From an uncultured Ruminococcus sp. (lineage in GTDB: Bacteria > Bacillota > Clostridia > Oscillospirales > Ruminococcaceae): DNA of 8,431 nt. A program made the translations under genes and the position numbers. How positions within the stretch are numbered: position 1 is the first letter of the stretch; every line of letters starts with the position of its first letter. The notes beneath the pieces are model-generated. The model did no database searches. It was not told where the DNA came from and was given only the letters and a program-made list of their open reading frames with translations. Shown here in pieces: positions 1-6,329 of the stretch. Where the stretch lies: positions 1-8,431 of the forward strand of contig CAMWRC010000039.1 of the NCBI GenBank assembly GCA_947176565.1. The letters run 5' to 3'.

Positions 1-3
1 ATG

Positions 4-31
4 TAAATACTCTGCTGATATTTTTTTACAA
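4..31 (-). promoter_or_regulatory. Possible promoter reading leftwards out of the window
   Basis: On the minus strand a TTGTAA hexamer (plus 26-31) is followed after 16 bases by TATTTA (plus 4-9). It could be a sigma-A type promoter for the next gene to the left, expected from gene order to be soj/parA. Both hexamers are imperfect in an AT-rich stretch, so this is a weak call. No start codon with a convincing ribosome binding site is visible between here and noc, so the next gene must begin beyond the left edge. Confidence 0.25.
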
Positions 32-34
32 AAA

Positions 35-50
35 TGTTCCACATGGAACA
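35..50. promoter_or_regulatory. parS: parS-like site, imperfect palindrome
   Basis: The 16-mer TGTTCCACATGGAACA is one central base away from the perfect palindrome TGTTCCACGTGGAACA found twice elsewhere in the window, and it closely matches the ParB/Spo0J site consensus TGTTTCACGTGAAACA. Flanking AAA and TTT extend the dyad to about 22 bp. It lies in the intergenic region downstream of noc, 36 bp from the next site, at the expected upstream side of a soj/spo0J operon. Binding by ParB is inferred from the motif and the origin-proximal location. Confidence 0.8.
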
Positions 51-70
51 TTTCTTGAATCTAATCAAAG

Positions 71-86
71 TGTTTCACGTGGAACA
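71..86. promoter_or_regulatory. parS: parS site, near-perfect palindrome
   Basis: The 16-mer TGTTTCACGTGGAACA is a hybrid of the two half-sites seen in Firmicutes parS (GTTTCAC on one side, GTGGAAC on the other) and keeps the invariant CACGTG core. It forms a pair with the site at 35-50. It would serve as a loading site for ParB (Spo0J) in chromosome segregation and SMC recruitment. ParB itself is not in the window. Confidence 0.88.
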
Positions 87-102
87 TTATGATGATTTTC
101 AG

Positions 103-120
103 GATTTATACTCATAAATC
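103..120. other. Weak AT-rich hairpin just after noc
   Basis: GATTTAT (103-109) and ATAAATC (114-120) can pair around a 4-base loop, 12 bases beyond the noc stop codon. No T run follows in the noc direction, so it is not a convincing intrinsic terminator. It may be chance in AT-rich DNA. No better terminator is visible between noc and the left edge, which leaves open that noc is cotranscribed with the next gene. Confidence 0.2.
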
Positions 121-131
121 TGTTCTCATAT

Positions 132-932
132 CTATAATTTAATCGGGATTCTAATCTGATATTCTATGTAACTGTCTCCTTTAATCTGGCGGAAATCTGC
201 CATAATCCCAGCCGATTTCATTGCTTCGATAGACTTACTTATGGAATTTATGAATACATTCACATTTTTGAAAGACTGTGTACGTCTCTTATATACCTGA
301 TGTTCTTTCCGATTACCGATAAATTCATTAATAAGAACTTCCGTTCTGTCAACATTCAGGCGGTCATTGATTATTCTATCAAGTAATATTGCTCTGTCCT
401 CTACGCTTGCGACTTTAAGCAATGCCCGTGAATGCCGTTCAGTCAGTCCGTTTTCCATAATAATTTCACGTTCAACAGAAGTCAGTCTAAGAAGCCGGAG
501 CTTATTCGCTATTGTACTCTGTGCTCTGCCAAGCCTTGATGCTGCTTCTTCCTGAGTCATACCATAATAGTTGATAAGCTGTTCAATTGCCGAAGCTTCA
601 TCAAAAAATGACATATTCTGATGCTGTATTCTTTTCACAAGCGCAAGAATAGCTGAATCACGGTCGCTTATCTCATGAACTATACACGGAACTGAATGAA
701 ATTCACACATTTTTGCAGCAATCAGCCGCTTTTTATCAAATATAAGTTCGTATCTTTCACCTGATTTCCGAACAAAAAACGGCTCAGAAATTCCGTTTTC
801 CGCGATTTTATCTGCAAGCATACTTATTTCAGTATCTGAAAAATCAGTTTTTGCTGAATTAAAAACAATCTGGCTGATTTCAATATCAATAATATCGTTG
901 AGTGTTTCTTTCCTTGTCAAATTTAAAATCAT
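132..932 (-). CDS. noc: Noc, nucleoid occlusion protein (ParB paralogue)
   Basis: A 266-residue ParB/Noc family DNA-binding protein. In Bacillus, Noc binds its own sites around the origin half of the chromosome and keeps FtsZ from assembling over the nucleoid. The central HTH (about 125-150, with the stretch GRAQSTIANKLRLLRL) closely resembles Bacillus Noc. Q138, K144, R149 and R166 sit where Noc proteins carry Q, K, K and R instead of the ParB residues, so it should prefer Noc sites to parS. The C-terminal dimerisation part, ending in YQIRIPIKL, also fits Noc. The N-terminal domain is recognisable but eroded: the GERR box is D66-K67-K68-R69, the ENxQR box begins K100-R101 and has H104 for Arg, and the NxxQPR box is absent. 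The amphipathic membrane-targeting N-terminus of Bacillus Noc is not evident either. The start is supported by GTGAGGAAG at 940-948. noc lies downstream of the rsmG terminator, so it probably has its own promoter. A diverged ParB is the alternative, less likely given the HTH. Confidence 0.88.
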   Translation of the reverse strand: MILNLTRKETLNDIIDIEISQIVFNSAKTDFSDTEISMLADKIAENGISEPFFVRKSGERYELIFDKKRLIAAKMCEFHSVPCIVHEISDRDSAILALVKRIQHQNMSFFDEASAIEQLINYYGMTQEEAASRLGRAQSTIANKLRLLRLTSVEREIIMENGLTERHSRALLKVASVEDRAILLDRIINDRLNVDRTEVLINEFIGNRKEHQVYKRRTQSFKNVNVFINSISKSIEAMKSAGIMADFRQIKGDSYIEYQIRIPIKL

Positions 933-967
933 TTTACTGCTTCCTCACTTTTGAATTTAGAACTGTG

Positions 968-995
968 TTCATATATAAACCTCATAAAATTACAA
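968..995 (-). promoter_or_regulatory. Possible noc promoter
   Basis: On the minus strand TTGTAA (plus 990-995) is followed after 16 bases by TATGAA (plus 968-973), which would start transcription about 30 bases before the noc ATG. Both hexamers are imperfect. The support is mainly contextual: a terminator separates noc from rsmG, and the 181-base gap is AT-rich. A 6-bp inverted repeat, ATAGTT at 1003-1008 and AACTAT at 1020-1025, lies just upstream and could be an operator or chance. Confidence 0.3.
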
Positions 996-1055
996 TATAA
1001 ACATAGTTTCTATTGCTGTAACTATATTTTATCATGCATGGGAAATAAAATCTAT

Positions 1056-1095
1056 AAAAAAAATCTGCTGTATTATGACAACACAACAGATTTTT
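1056..1095 (-). terminator. Intrinsic terminator after rsmG
   Basis: AAAAATCTG (1059-1067) pairs with CAGATTTTT (1087-1095). The stem continues past one mismatch with TGT (1069-1071) and ACA (1083-1085) around an 11-base loop. In the rsmG direction the stem runs into eight T residues (A8 at 1056-1063 on the plus strand). It begins about 19 bases past the rsmG stop. The stem is GC-poor, so efficiency may be moderate. Because A runs flank one side and T runs the other, it could also act on plus-strand transcripts. Confidence 0.7.
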
Positions 1096-1113
1096 CAGCC
1101 CATTCTGACATTA

Positions 1114-1818
1114 TTATAATGTTTTCTTCTTAATCTGACTGCTATTTCGCGGATAATTTGTCGGCGTTTGCGATATTTTTCTGATATTTACGATTTTTCT
1201 TTTGTCACCGTCAAGAGAATAATCAAAAACATTTCCAATCCTGCCACCCAATAACAGAATAGCTTTTATGCTGTCTTCAGGATTTTCATTCGGACCTTTC
1301 ATTGCAATAAATTTTCCGCCTTTTTTTACAAATGGCATACAGTATTCAGACAGAACAGAAAGATTTGCAACGGCACGGGCGCATGAGAAATCAAATTTTT
1401 CTCTGTATTCCGGCATTTTTCCGAAATCTTCCGCACGTCCGTGAATCAGTTCAGCATTAATATCAATCAAATTGCAGAGTTCGTTCAGAAATTTTATTCT
1501 TTTAGCCAGACTGTCCAGAAGTGTGATTTTTAAATCCGGACGAATAATTTTAACCGGAATTGAGGGGAATCCCGCTCCTGTTCCGACATCAATGATAGTG
1601 GAATTAAGCGGAAAATCAATATATTTTGTAATCAATACGCTGTCTATGAAATGTTTCGTAAGTATTTGCTGCGGCTCAGTAATTGATGTAAGATTCACAT
1701 TTTCATTATATTTTACGAGAAAATCAGCATATTTATCGAATTTTTCATACTGTTCACTGCTGATAACAATTCCATATTTTTCAAATTCAGAACGGCAGAA
1801 ATCAAAATCCATCAGCAT
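1114..1818 (-). CDS. rsmG: RsmG, 16S rRNA (guanine-527 N7) methyltransferase
   Basis: A 234-residue SAM-dependent methyltransferase (formerly GidB) that makes m7G527 in the 530 loop of 16S rRNA. Loss of this mark is known to give low-level streptomycin resistance in several bacteria. Family signatures are in order: NLTSITEPQQILTKHFIDS (42-60), the SAM-binding loop VGTGAGFP (78-85), LDSLAKRIKFL (101-111), GRAED (127-131), ARAVANL (147-153) and the C-terminal TP..YPR (218-224). The length is normal for the family. The chosen ATG has AGGGGTG about 5 bases upstream; a second ATG two codons later is possible but less well spaced. Only 4 bases separate it from the mnmG stop, and its ribosome binding site lies inside the end of mnmG, which suggests translational coupling. 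It is the last gene before the terminator at 1056-1095. Confidence 0.97.
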   Translation of the reverse strand: MLMDFDFCRSEFEKYGIVISSEQYEKFDKYADFLVKYNENVNLTSITEPQQILTKHFIDSVLITKYIDFPLNSTIIDVGTGAGFPSIPVKIIRPDLKITLLDSLAKRIKFLNELCNLIDINAELIHGRAEDFGKMPEYREKFDFSCARAVANLSVLSEYCMPFVKKGGKFIAMKGPNENPEDSIKAILLLGGRIGNVFDYSLDGDKRKIVNIRKISQTPTNYPRNSSQIKKKTL

Positions 1819-1822
1819 ATTA

Positions 1823-3697
1823 TCACCCCTTTTCCCTTTTCAGCCAGACAATAAGCATTGATATATCCGCCGGAGAAACACCCGATATACGTGATGCCTG
1901 TCCGATTGATGCTGGCTGTATCTTATTGAGCTTTTCAGCTGCTTCAAGTCTTAATCCATGAATCTTATTGTAATCCATTTTCTGTGGAAGAATTTTTTCT
2001 TCAAGCCGGCGTGCCTGTTCAATCTGTGCGAGCTGCTTTTCGATATATCCCTTATATTTTATTTGAAGCTCAACCTGCTCGCATACATCATCAGGAAGCT
2101 GAGGACGGTTAATATCAAACGGTGCAATATCACTGTATTTCAACTGCGGACGCTTGATAAGCTCTGCAATCCTGCATCCTGTTTTCAGCGGAGATGTACC
2201 TTTTTCTGACAGCATTTCGTTTAATTCATCACTGGGACTGATATTTTCACACGAAACACGCTTCAATTCTTCATTCACAAGAAAAATCTTTCTGTTCAGT
2301 TGTTCGAGACGCGAATCCGGAATAAGACCGATTCTGTGACCAATAGGAATAAGCCGCTGGTCAGCATTATCCTGTCTGAGAATCAGACGATATTCGCTTC
2401 GTGAAGTCATCATTCTGTACGGGTCGGAGCAGCCCTTAGTCACGAGGTCATCAATAAGTGTTCCGATATAAGAGCCGGAACGTTCCAGAATCAGCGGATT
2501 TTTTCCTGAGATTTTCAAAGCTGCATTGATTCCGGCAACTATCCCCTGTGCCGCAGCTTCTTCATATCCTGAACTTCCATTAAACTGTCCTGCGCCATAA
2601 AGTCCCTCAATATTTTTAAATTCAAGTGTAGCAGACAATTGAAGCGGATTACAGCAATCATATTCAATAGCATATGCCGGACGCATTATCTCGACATTTT
2701 CGAGACCTTTTATTGTCCGCAGAAATGCAAGCTGTACATCTTCCGGCAGTGATGACGACATTCCCTGCAAATAATATTCATCAGTTGACAGTCCCATCGG
2801 TTCAACGAAAAGCTGATGACGCGGCTTATCAGAAAATCTTACCACTTTGTCCTCAATTGACGGACAATATCGCGGACCGACACCCTCTATTCTTCCGGAA
2901 TATAACGGCGACCTTTCAAGGTTAGAGAGTATCACTTCATGAGTATTACTATTTGTATAAGTCACATAACAGCTGACTTTATTTTCAAGATAATCGGCAG
3001 GAGTATCAAACGAAAACGGAGTAATTTTATCATCTCCGTCCTGCCGTTCCATAGAATCAAAATCAATACTTCTGCGATGAACACGACATGGCGTACCGGT
3101 TTTAAATCTTCTCAGTTCGACTCCATTTGCGGCGAGACTTGCCGACAATCCTATACTTGGAAGTGCTAAATCAGGACCGCTTTCAAATGATGATTCGCCG
3201 ATATGAATTTTTCCTTTCAGATATGTTCCGGTAGCGACAATCACCGCCTTTGCCGAATATTCGGCTCCGAGAGATGTAACTATTCCGGAAATTCTGCCGT
3301 TTTCAACTAATATCTGCGAAACTTCTCCCTGTTTTATATACAGATTCTCCTGTTTTTCGCAGACTTGCTTCATATAGTTATGATACATAACGCGGTCAGC
3401 CTGAACCCGGAGACTATGAACAGCCGGTCCTTTGCCTTTATTCAGCATACGGCTTTGTATAAAGCATTTATCAGCTGCTTTTCCCATTTCTCCGCCGAGA
3501 GCATCAATTTCACGAACAAGATGACCCTTTGCAGTACCGCCGATTGACGGATTACAGGGCATATTAGCAATTTGGTCAAGAGAAATCGTAAACATTGCCG
3601 TTCTGCACCCCAGCCTTGAAGATGCAAGAGCCGATTCAACACCGGCATGACCAGCTCCCACGACAATAACATCAAATTCACCCATTTTGTATGACAT
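1823..3697 (-). CDS. mnmG: MnmG (GidA), tRNA U34 carboxymethylaminomethyl-modification enzyme, FAD subunit
   Basis: A 624-residue FAD-dependent partner of MnmE. The MnmE-MnmG complex adds an aminomethyl or carboxymethylaminomethyl group to C5 of wobble U34 in tRNAs that read split codon boxes. Signatures seen, in order: the dinucleotide fold GAGHAG (14-19), [15 protein letters not shown] with the first conserved Cys, [24 protein letters not shown] with the second conserved Cys, [27 protein letters not shown], and the C-terminal helical MnmE-binding region ending near [15 protein letters not shown]. The frame stays open to an ATG at 3749-3751, but the ATG at 3695-3697 is chosen. It has AGGTGAGG 6 bases upstream, gives the usual family length, and avoids 18 extra residues encoded by a parS site. 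mnmE lies 80 bases upstream and rsmG 4 bases downstream, forming a compact tRNA/rRNA modification operon. Confidence 0.97.
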   Translation of the reverse strand: MSYKMGEFDVIVVGAGHAGVESALASSRLGCRTAMFTISLDQIANMPCNPSIGGTAKGHLVREIDALGGEMGKAADKCFIQSRMLNKGKGPAVHSLRVQADRVMYHNYMKQVCEKQENLYIKQGEVSQILVENGRISGIVTSLGAEYSAKAVIVATGTYLKGKIHIGESSFESGPDLALPSIGLSASLAANGVELRRFKTGTPCRVHRRSIDFDSMERQDGDDKITPFSFDTPADYLENKVSCYVTYTNSNTHEVILSNLERSPLYSGRIEGVGPRYCPSIEDKVVRFSDKPRHQLFVEPMGLSTDEYYLQGMSSSLPEDVQLAFLRTIKGLENVEIMRPAYAIEYDCCNPLQLSATLEFKNIEGLYGAGQFNGSSGYEEAAAQGIVAGINAALKISGKNPLILERSGSYIGTLIDDLVTKGCSDPYRMMTSRSEYRLILRQDNADQRLIPIGHRIGLIPDSRLEQLNRKIFLVNEELKRVSCENISPSDELNEMLSEKGTSPLKTGCRIAELIKRPQLKYSDIAPFDINRPQLPDDVCEQVELQIKYKGYIEKQLAQIEQARRLEEKILPQKMDYNKIHGLRLEAAEKLNKIQPASIGQASRISGVSPADISMLIVWLKREKG

Positions 3698-3703
3698 ATC
3701 AAA

Positions 3704-3711
3704 CCTCACCT
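3704..3711 (-). promoter_or_regulatory. Ribosome binding site that fixes the mnmG start
   Basis: AGGTGAGG on the minus strand ends 6 bases before the ATG at 3695-3697. No comparable Shine-Dalgarno precedes the upstream in-frame ATG at 3749-3751, whose leader is the other parS palindrome. This decides the shorter 624-residue MnmG. Confidence 0.85.
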
Positions 3712-3715
3712 TTAG

Positions 3716-3731
3716 TGTTCCACGTGGAACA
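3716..3731. promoter_or_regulatory. parS: parS site, perfect palindrome
   Basis: TGTTCCACGTGGAACA is a perfect 16-bp dyad with the CACGTG core of bacterial parS. It sits immediately upstream of the mnmG ribosome binding site and 39 bp from a second identical palindrome. In Firmicutes, Spo0J/ParB loads here and spreads, organising the origin and recruiting SMC. Read in frame on the minus strand it would encode Val-Pro-Arg-Gly-Thr, which explains the false N-terminal extension of mnmG. Confidence 0.93.
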
Positions 3732-3754
3732 GAATCGCGAAAAAAAATCATGAA

Positions 3755-3770
3755 TGTTCCACGTGGAACA
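3755..3770. promoter_or_regulatory. parS: parS site, perfect palindrome
   Basis: A second perfect copy of TGTTCCACGTGGAACA, with AA and TT flanks extending the dyad to 20 bp. It lies 7 bases past the mnmE stop codon. Read as plus-strand codons it gives MFHVEH, a common spurious start near gidA/gidB genes. Together with the site at 3716-3731 it fills most of the mnmE-mnmG gap. Confidence 0.93.
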
Positions 3771-3777
3771 TTTTATG

Positions 3778-5139
3778 CTATTTTCCGACACAGAATCTCG
3801 AAAACACTTCGTCTATCACTGCATCTGTAATCTTTTCTCCTGTCAATTCAAGCAATTTCTGTTCGGCATCGTCAAGAAGGACATTTACAGCGTCGAGAAA
3901 TTCACCGCATTCAATGGCATTTACAGCCTGATTTACAGAATCAAGAGCATTTTCGATACACATTTTCTGACGTTCATTTGCAGCAGTTACTGTAGAAAAA
4001 ATTTCAGGTCTGAGACCAAGAATTTCATTTACAGCTTTTTCGACTGCATTGATTCCGGTGCTTTCCTTCGCTGAAATATATACTATATGTATAAAATGTT
4101 TTTTCAATACTTCTTCATTCAATGCAATATTCTTATCAGTTTTATTTACAACTGCGATACTATTTTCAGAATCAAGTCTACTGATAAGCTCGAAATCGTC
4201 CGCAGTAAGCGGACAACTACCGTCGAATACAGCGATTACAATTTCAGCCGATTCAAGTGTTTTCTGTGCAATTTCAACACCGATTCCCTCAACCAAATCA
4301 TCTGTTGTGTGTATTCCTGCTGTATCTGCAAGACGAAGTGTAATATCGCCAAGTTTCACTGTTTCTTCAATAACATCGCGTGTTGTACCGGCAATATCTG
4401 TAACAATACTGCGCTGACAGCCGCTTAGACAATTGAAAAGAGTTGATTTTCCAACATTTGGACGACCGACTATAGCTGCTGATACGCCCTCACGAACAAT
4501 TCTGCCGCTGTCATAATTTTTGACGAGACTGAATAAATCGTCTTTTATTTTCAGAAGTTCTGAAAGCAGATTGTCGGGTTCGACTTCCAGAATATCCTCG
4601 TCAGGATAATCTGTCCATGCCGCAAGACTGCTAAGGATTCTCAACAAAGAATCCGAACATTTTTTTGCCGCCTTGAAAGCTGCACCGCTGCGGAGATTTT
4701 CAGCCATTTTCAGTTCTGCATCGCCTTTTGCTGAAATTATATCCATGACTGATTCAGCCTGTGTGAGGTCGATTTTCCCATTCAGAAAAGCACGTTTTGT
4801 GAACTCTCCTGCCTCAGCAGTAATCGCGCCGTGCCTTAATGCTGCATATAGGATTTTCCGCGATACAAAAAGTCCGCCATGGCAGGAAATTTCTGCTGTA
4901 TCTTCACCGGTATAACTATGTGGTGCTCGAAAAACCGTGAGAATACAGTCGTCAATTTGTTCACCGCCGTCATGAGCTATCCCGTATGCACATATATATC
5001 CGTCCATATCTCTCACATTTTTTCCACTGAACGGCGTGAAAATACGTTCAGCCACACCTATGGCATCCTCTCCGGATATTCTGATAACAGCAATTCCGCC
5101 AACTGCATTCGGCGTAGAAATTGCAGCAACTGTTGACAT
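3778..5139 (-). CDS. mnmE: MnmE (TrmE/ThdF), tRNA U34 modification GTPase
   Basis: A 453-residue GTPase, a normal length, that works with MnmG on wobble U34 of tRNA and uses formyl-tetrahydrofolate as one-carbon donor. The N-terminal tetrahydrofolate-binding and dimerisation domain starts STVAAISTPNAVGGIAVIRISG and contains SYTGED and CHGG (about 75-90). The helical domain contains GEFTKRAFLNGKIDLTQAE (111-129). The inserted G domain has the P-loop GRPNVGKS (225-232), the K-loop/G2 DIAGTTRD (248-255), DTAG (272-275), NKTD (332-335) and SAK (356-358). The C-terminus is FCVGK, with the family's catalytically important Cys at 450. All key residues are present. The start has AGGAGGG 5 bases upstream. 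A terminator-like hairpin lies just before that site, and two parS sites follow the stop codon. Confidence 0.98.
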   Translation of the reverse strand: MSTVAAISTPNAVGGIAVIRISGEDAIGVAERIFTPFSGKNVRDMDGYICAYGIAHDGGEQIDDCILTVFRAPHSYTGEDTAEISCHGGLFVSRKILYAALRHGAITAEAGEFTKRAFLNGKIDLTQAESVMDIISAKGDAELKMAENLRSGAAFKAAKKCSDSLLRILSSLAAWTDYPDEDILEVEPDNLLSELLKIKDDLFSLVKNYDSGRIVREGVSAAIVGRPNVGKSTLFNCLSGCQRSIVTDIAGTTRDVIEETVKLGDITLRLADTAGIHTTDDLVEGIGVEIAQKTLESAEIVIAVFDGSCPLTADDFELISRLDSENSIAVVNKTDKNIALNEEVLKKHFIHIVYISAKESTGINAVEKAVNEILGLRPEIFSTVTAANERQKMCIENALDSVNQAVNAIECGEFLDAVNVLLDDAEQKLLELTGEKITDAVIDEVFSRFCVGK

Positions 5140-5144
5140 ATTAT

Positions 5145-5151
5145 CCCTCCT
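5145..5151 (-). promoter_or_regulatory. mnmE ribosome binding site abutting a terminator
   Basis: AGGAGGG lies 5 bases before the mnmE ATG. It follows directly on the T run of the hairpin at 5152-5181, so the last base of the terminator signal and the first base of the Shine-Dalgarno are adjacent. The site is strong by sequence, so mnmE is well translated on any transcript that gets past the hairpin. Confidence 0.85.
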
Positions 5152-5181
5152 AAAAAAGCAACGGCTGTTACACCGTTGCTT
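5152..5181 (-). terminator. Intrinsic terminator between jag and mnmE
   Basis: AAGCAACGG (5156-5164) and CCGTTGCTT (5173-5181) form a perfect 9-bp stem around an 8-base loop. In the direction of transcription it ends in a run of six T residues (plus A6 at 5152-5157). It starts 15 bases after the jag stop. It should end much of the rpmH-to-jag transcription. mnmE would then depend on readthrough, on a promoter inside the jag coding region, or on regulated antitermination. I found no clear promoter in the last 100 bases of jag. Confidence 0.82.
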
Positions 5182-5196
5182 CTCTGTGAAAACTGC

Positions 5197-6315
5197 TTAA
5201 AACTCAATCTTTCCGTAGAGACCGCCCTCCATTGAATCTTCAGGCTTTGGTTTCTTATACTCCTTTTCAAAAGATGTGGAAACATCAATAGCTTTTGATT
5301 CAAAGGGTTCTCTGCTACGTCTTTCGCTGCGGTTTCTGTTATTACCGCGGCGGTCATCATGTCTGCCGCCCTTACCGCGTCCGCGGCTATTATTTTTTGG
5401 ATTAGTTGAAGAAATAATTATCTTTCTATATGGTTCTTCGCCTACAGAGCGTGAAGAAACACCCTCAATACCGGATACAGTTGAATGAATTATCCGTCTT
5501 TCATAGGGATTCATCGGCTCAAGCTGCTGTGAACGACCGGTTCTGATAACTGATTTTGATACCTTTGCGGCAAGCTGCTGAAGAGTTTCCCTGCGCTTGC
5601 TGCGGTAGCCGAGACAATCAATAGTGATACGGAAATAATCCTTATCGCCTTTGTTTGCAATTATTGAACAGAGATACTGTATGGAATCCAGAGTCTCGCC
5701 GCGGCGACCTATAACAGTGCCGTTATTATTACTTTCGATATTGATTACCGCGCCGGTTTCATTCTGATATATAGTATATGTCACATCAATATCTATTGCT
5801 TTCAGAATACTTGTGATATAATCACGGGCGATTTTGACCTTTGCATGAAGCATAGATTCATCTTCAATAATCGTATAATCATCAAGAGAGAAGCTGTCGT
5901 CATCGCTTTTAGACTCTGTATCAGCTGCCGGCTTTGATTTTGAAACTGCTGATGTCTTTTCTACAGTCGTTTCAGCCTTCGGAGCTTTAGCTGTCGCCGG
6001 TTTTTCGGCAGCAGGTTCAACCTTTTGAGCTTTCATTTCTGCCGGTTTTTCGACAGCCGGTTCAGCCTTTGGAACTTTCACTTCTGCCGTTTTTTTGGCA
6101 GATGATTCAGCATTTGTAGCTTTCGCTGCCGCCGGTTTCTGAACAGGTGCGATATATGTTGCCTTTACTTTAGCGTCAACCTGACCGATTCCCAGAAAAC
6201 CTTTTTTTCCTTCTTCGATTATCTCAAATTTTATCTCATTTACTTTCTTGCCAAACTTCCTAACCGCAGCGGCTTTTGCCTCATCAACTGTTTTAGCAGT
6301 AAAAATTTCAGTCAT
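5197..6315 (-). CDS. jag: Jag/KhpB, KH-R3H RNA-binding protein
   Basis: A 372-residue RNA-binding protein of the Jag (KhpB, EloR) family, usually encoded next to yidC. In streptococci KhpB with KhpA influences cell elongation and division. Domain order: an N-terminal Jag_N domain (1-52, ending near KKGFLGIGQVDAKVK); a low-complexity Ala/Lys/Glu/Pro linker of 15-residue repeats (62-121); an acidic stretch (133-155); a KH domain with the GRRG loop (203-206) in VIGRRGETLDSIQ; an R3H domain with PYERRIIH (270-277); and a very basic Arg/Gly/Asn tail (305-337) before an acidic, Lys-rich end. The family is usually shorter, about 200-330 residues; the linker and the RGG-like tail account for the extra length. 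The tail may add nonspecific RNA affinity (inference). GGAGG lies 7 bases before the ATG. The start is 14 bases after the yidC stop, consistent with cotranscription. Confidence 0.95.
   Translation of the reverse strand: MTEIFTAKTVDEAKAAAVRKFGKKVNEIKFEIIEEGKKGFLGIGQVDAKVKATYIAPVQKPAAAKATNAESSAKKTAEVKVPKAEPAVEKPAEMKAQKVEPAAEKPATAKAPKAETTVEKTSAVSKSKPAADTESKSDDDSFSLDDYTIIEDESMLHAKVKIARDYITSILKAIDIDVTYTIYQNETGAVINIESNNNGTVIGRRGETLDSIQYLCSIIANKGDKDYFRITIDCLGYRSKRRETLQQLAAKVSKSVIRTGRSQQLEPMNPYERRIIHSTVSGIEGVSSRSVGEEPYRKIIISSTNPKNNSRGRGKGGRHDDRRGNNRNRSERRSREPFESKAIDVSTSFEKEYKKPKPEDSMEGGLYGKIEF
5953..6132 (-). repeat. 45-bp imperfect tandem repeats in the Jag linker
   Basis: Four 15-residue units at Jag residues 62-76, 77-91, 92-106 and 107-121 follow the pattern Ala-x-x-Lys-x-x-x-x-Glu-x-x-x-x-Lys-Pro/Thr, for example AEVKVPKAEPAVEKP and AEMKAQKVEPAAEKP. 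The first unit is the most degenerate. The DNA repeats too, with recurring plus-strand blocks such as GCCGGTTTTTCG. The periodicity points to internal duplication, and the copy number may vary between strains. Confidence 0.8.
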
Positions 6316-6329
6316 TTCCTAACCTCCAG

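Noticed and set aside
951..1133. 60-codon plus-strand frame between noc and rsmG
   Set aside because: It runs through the rsmG terminator hairpin and AT-rich intergenic DNA and into the end of rsmG. Its composition is low-complexity and no ribosome binding site is convincing.
2477..2486. GGAACGTTCC palindrome inside mnmG
   Set aside because: It lacks the CACGTG core of parS and is explained by coding sequence. Ten-base palindromes occur by chance.
3442..3702. Minus-strand frame overlapping the start of mnmG
   Set aside because: It is an out-of-frame shadow of the conserved FAD-binding part of MnmG and has no similarity of its own.
3754..4074. Plus-strand frame beginning MFHVEH, antisense to mnmE
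   Set aside because: The start is simply the parS palindrome read as codons, and the frame runs opposite to the clearly real mnmE. It has no ribosome binding site or recognisable domain.
5058..5360. Minus-strand frame spanning the jag-mnmE junction
   Set aside because: It crosses the terminator and both genes in another frame, with no ribosome binding site or domain.
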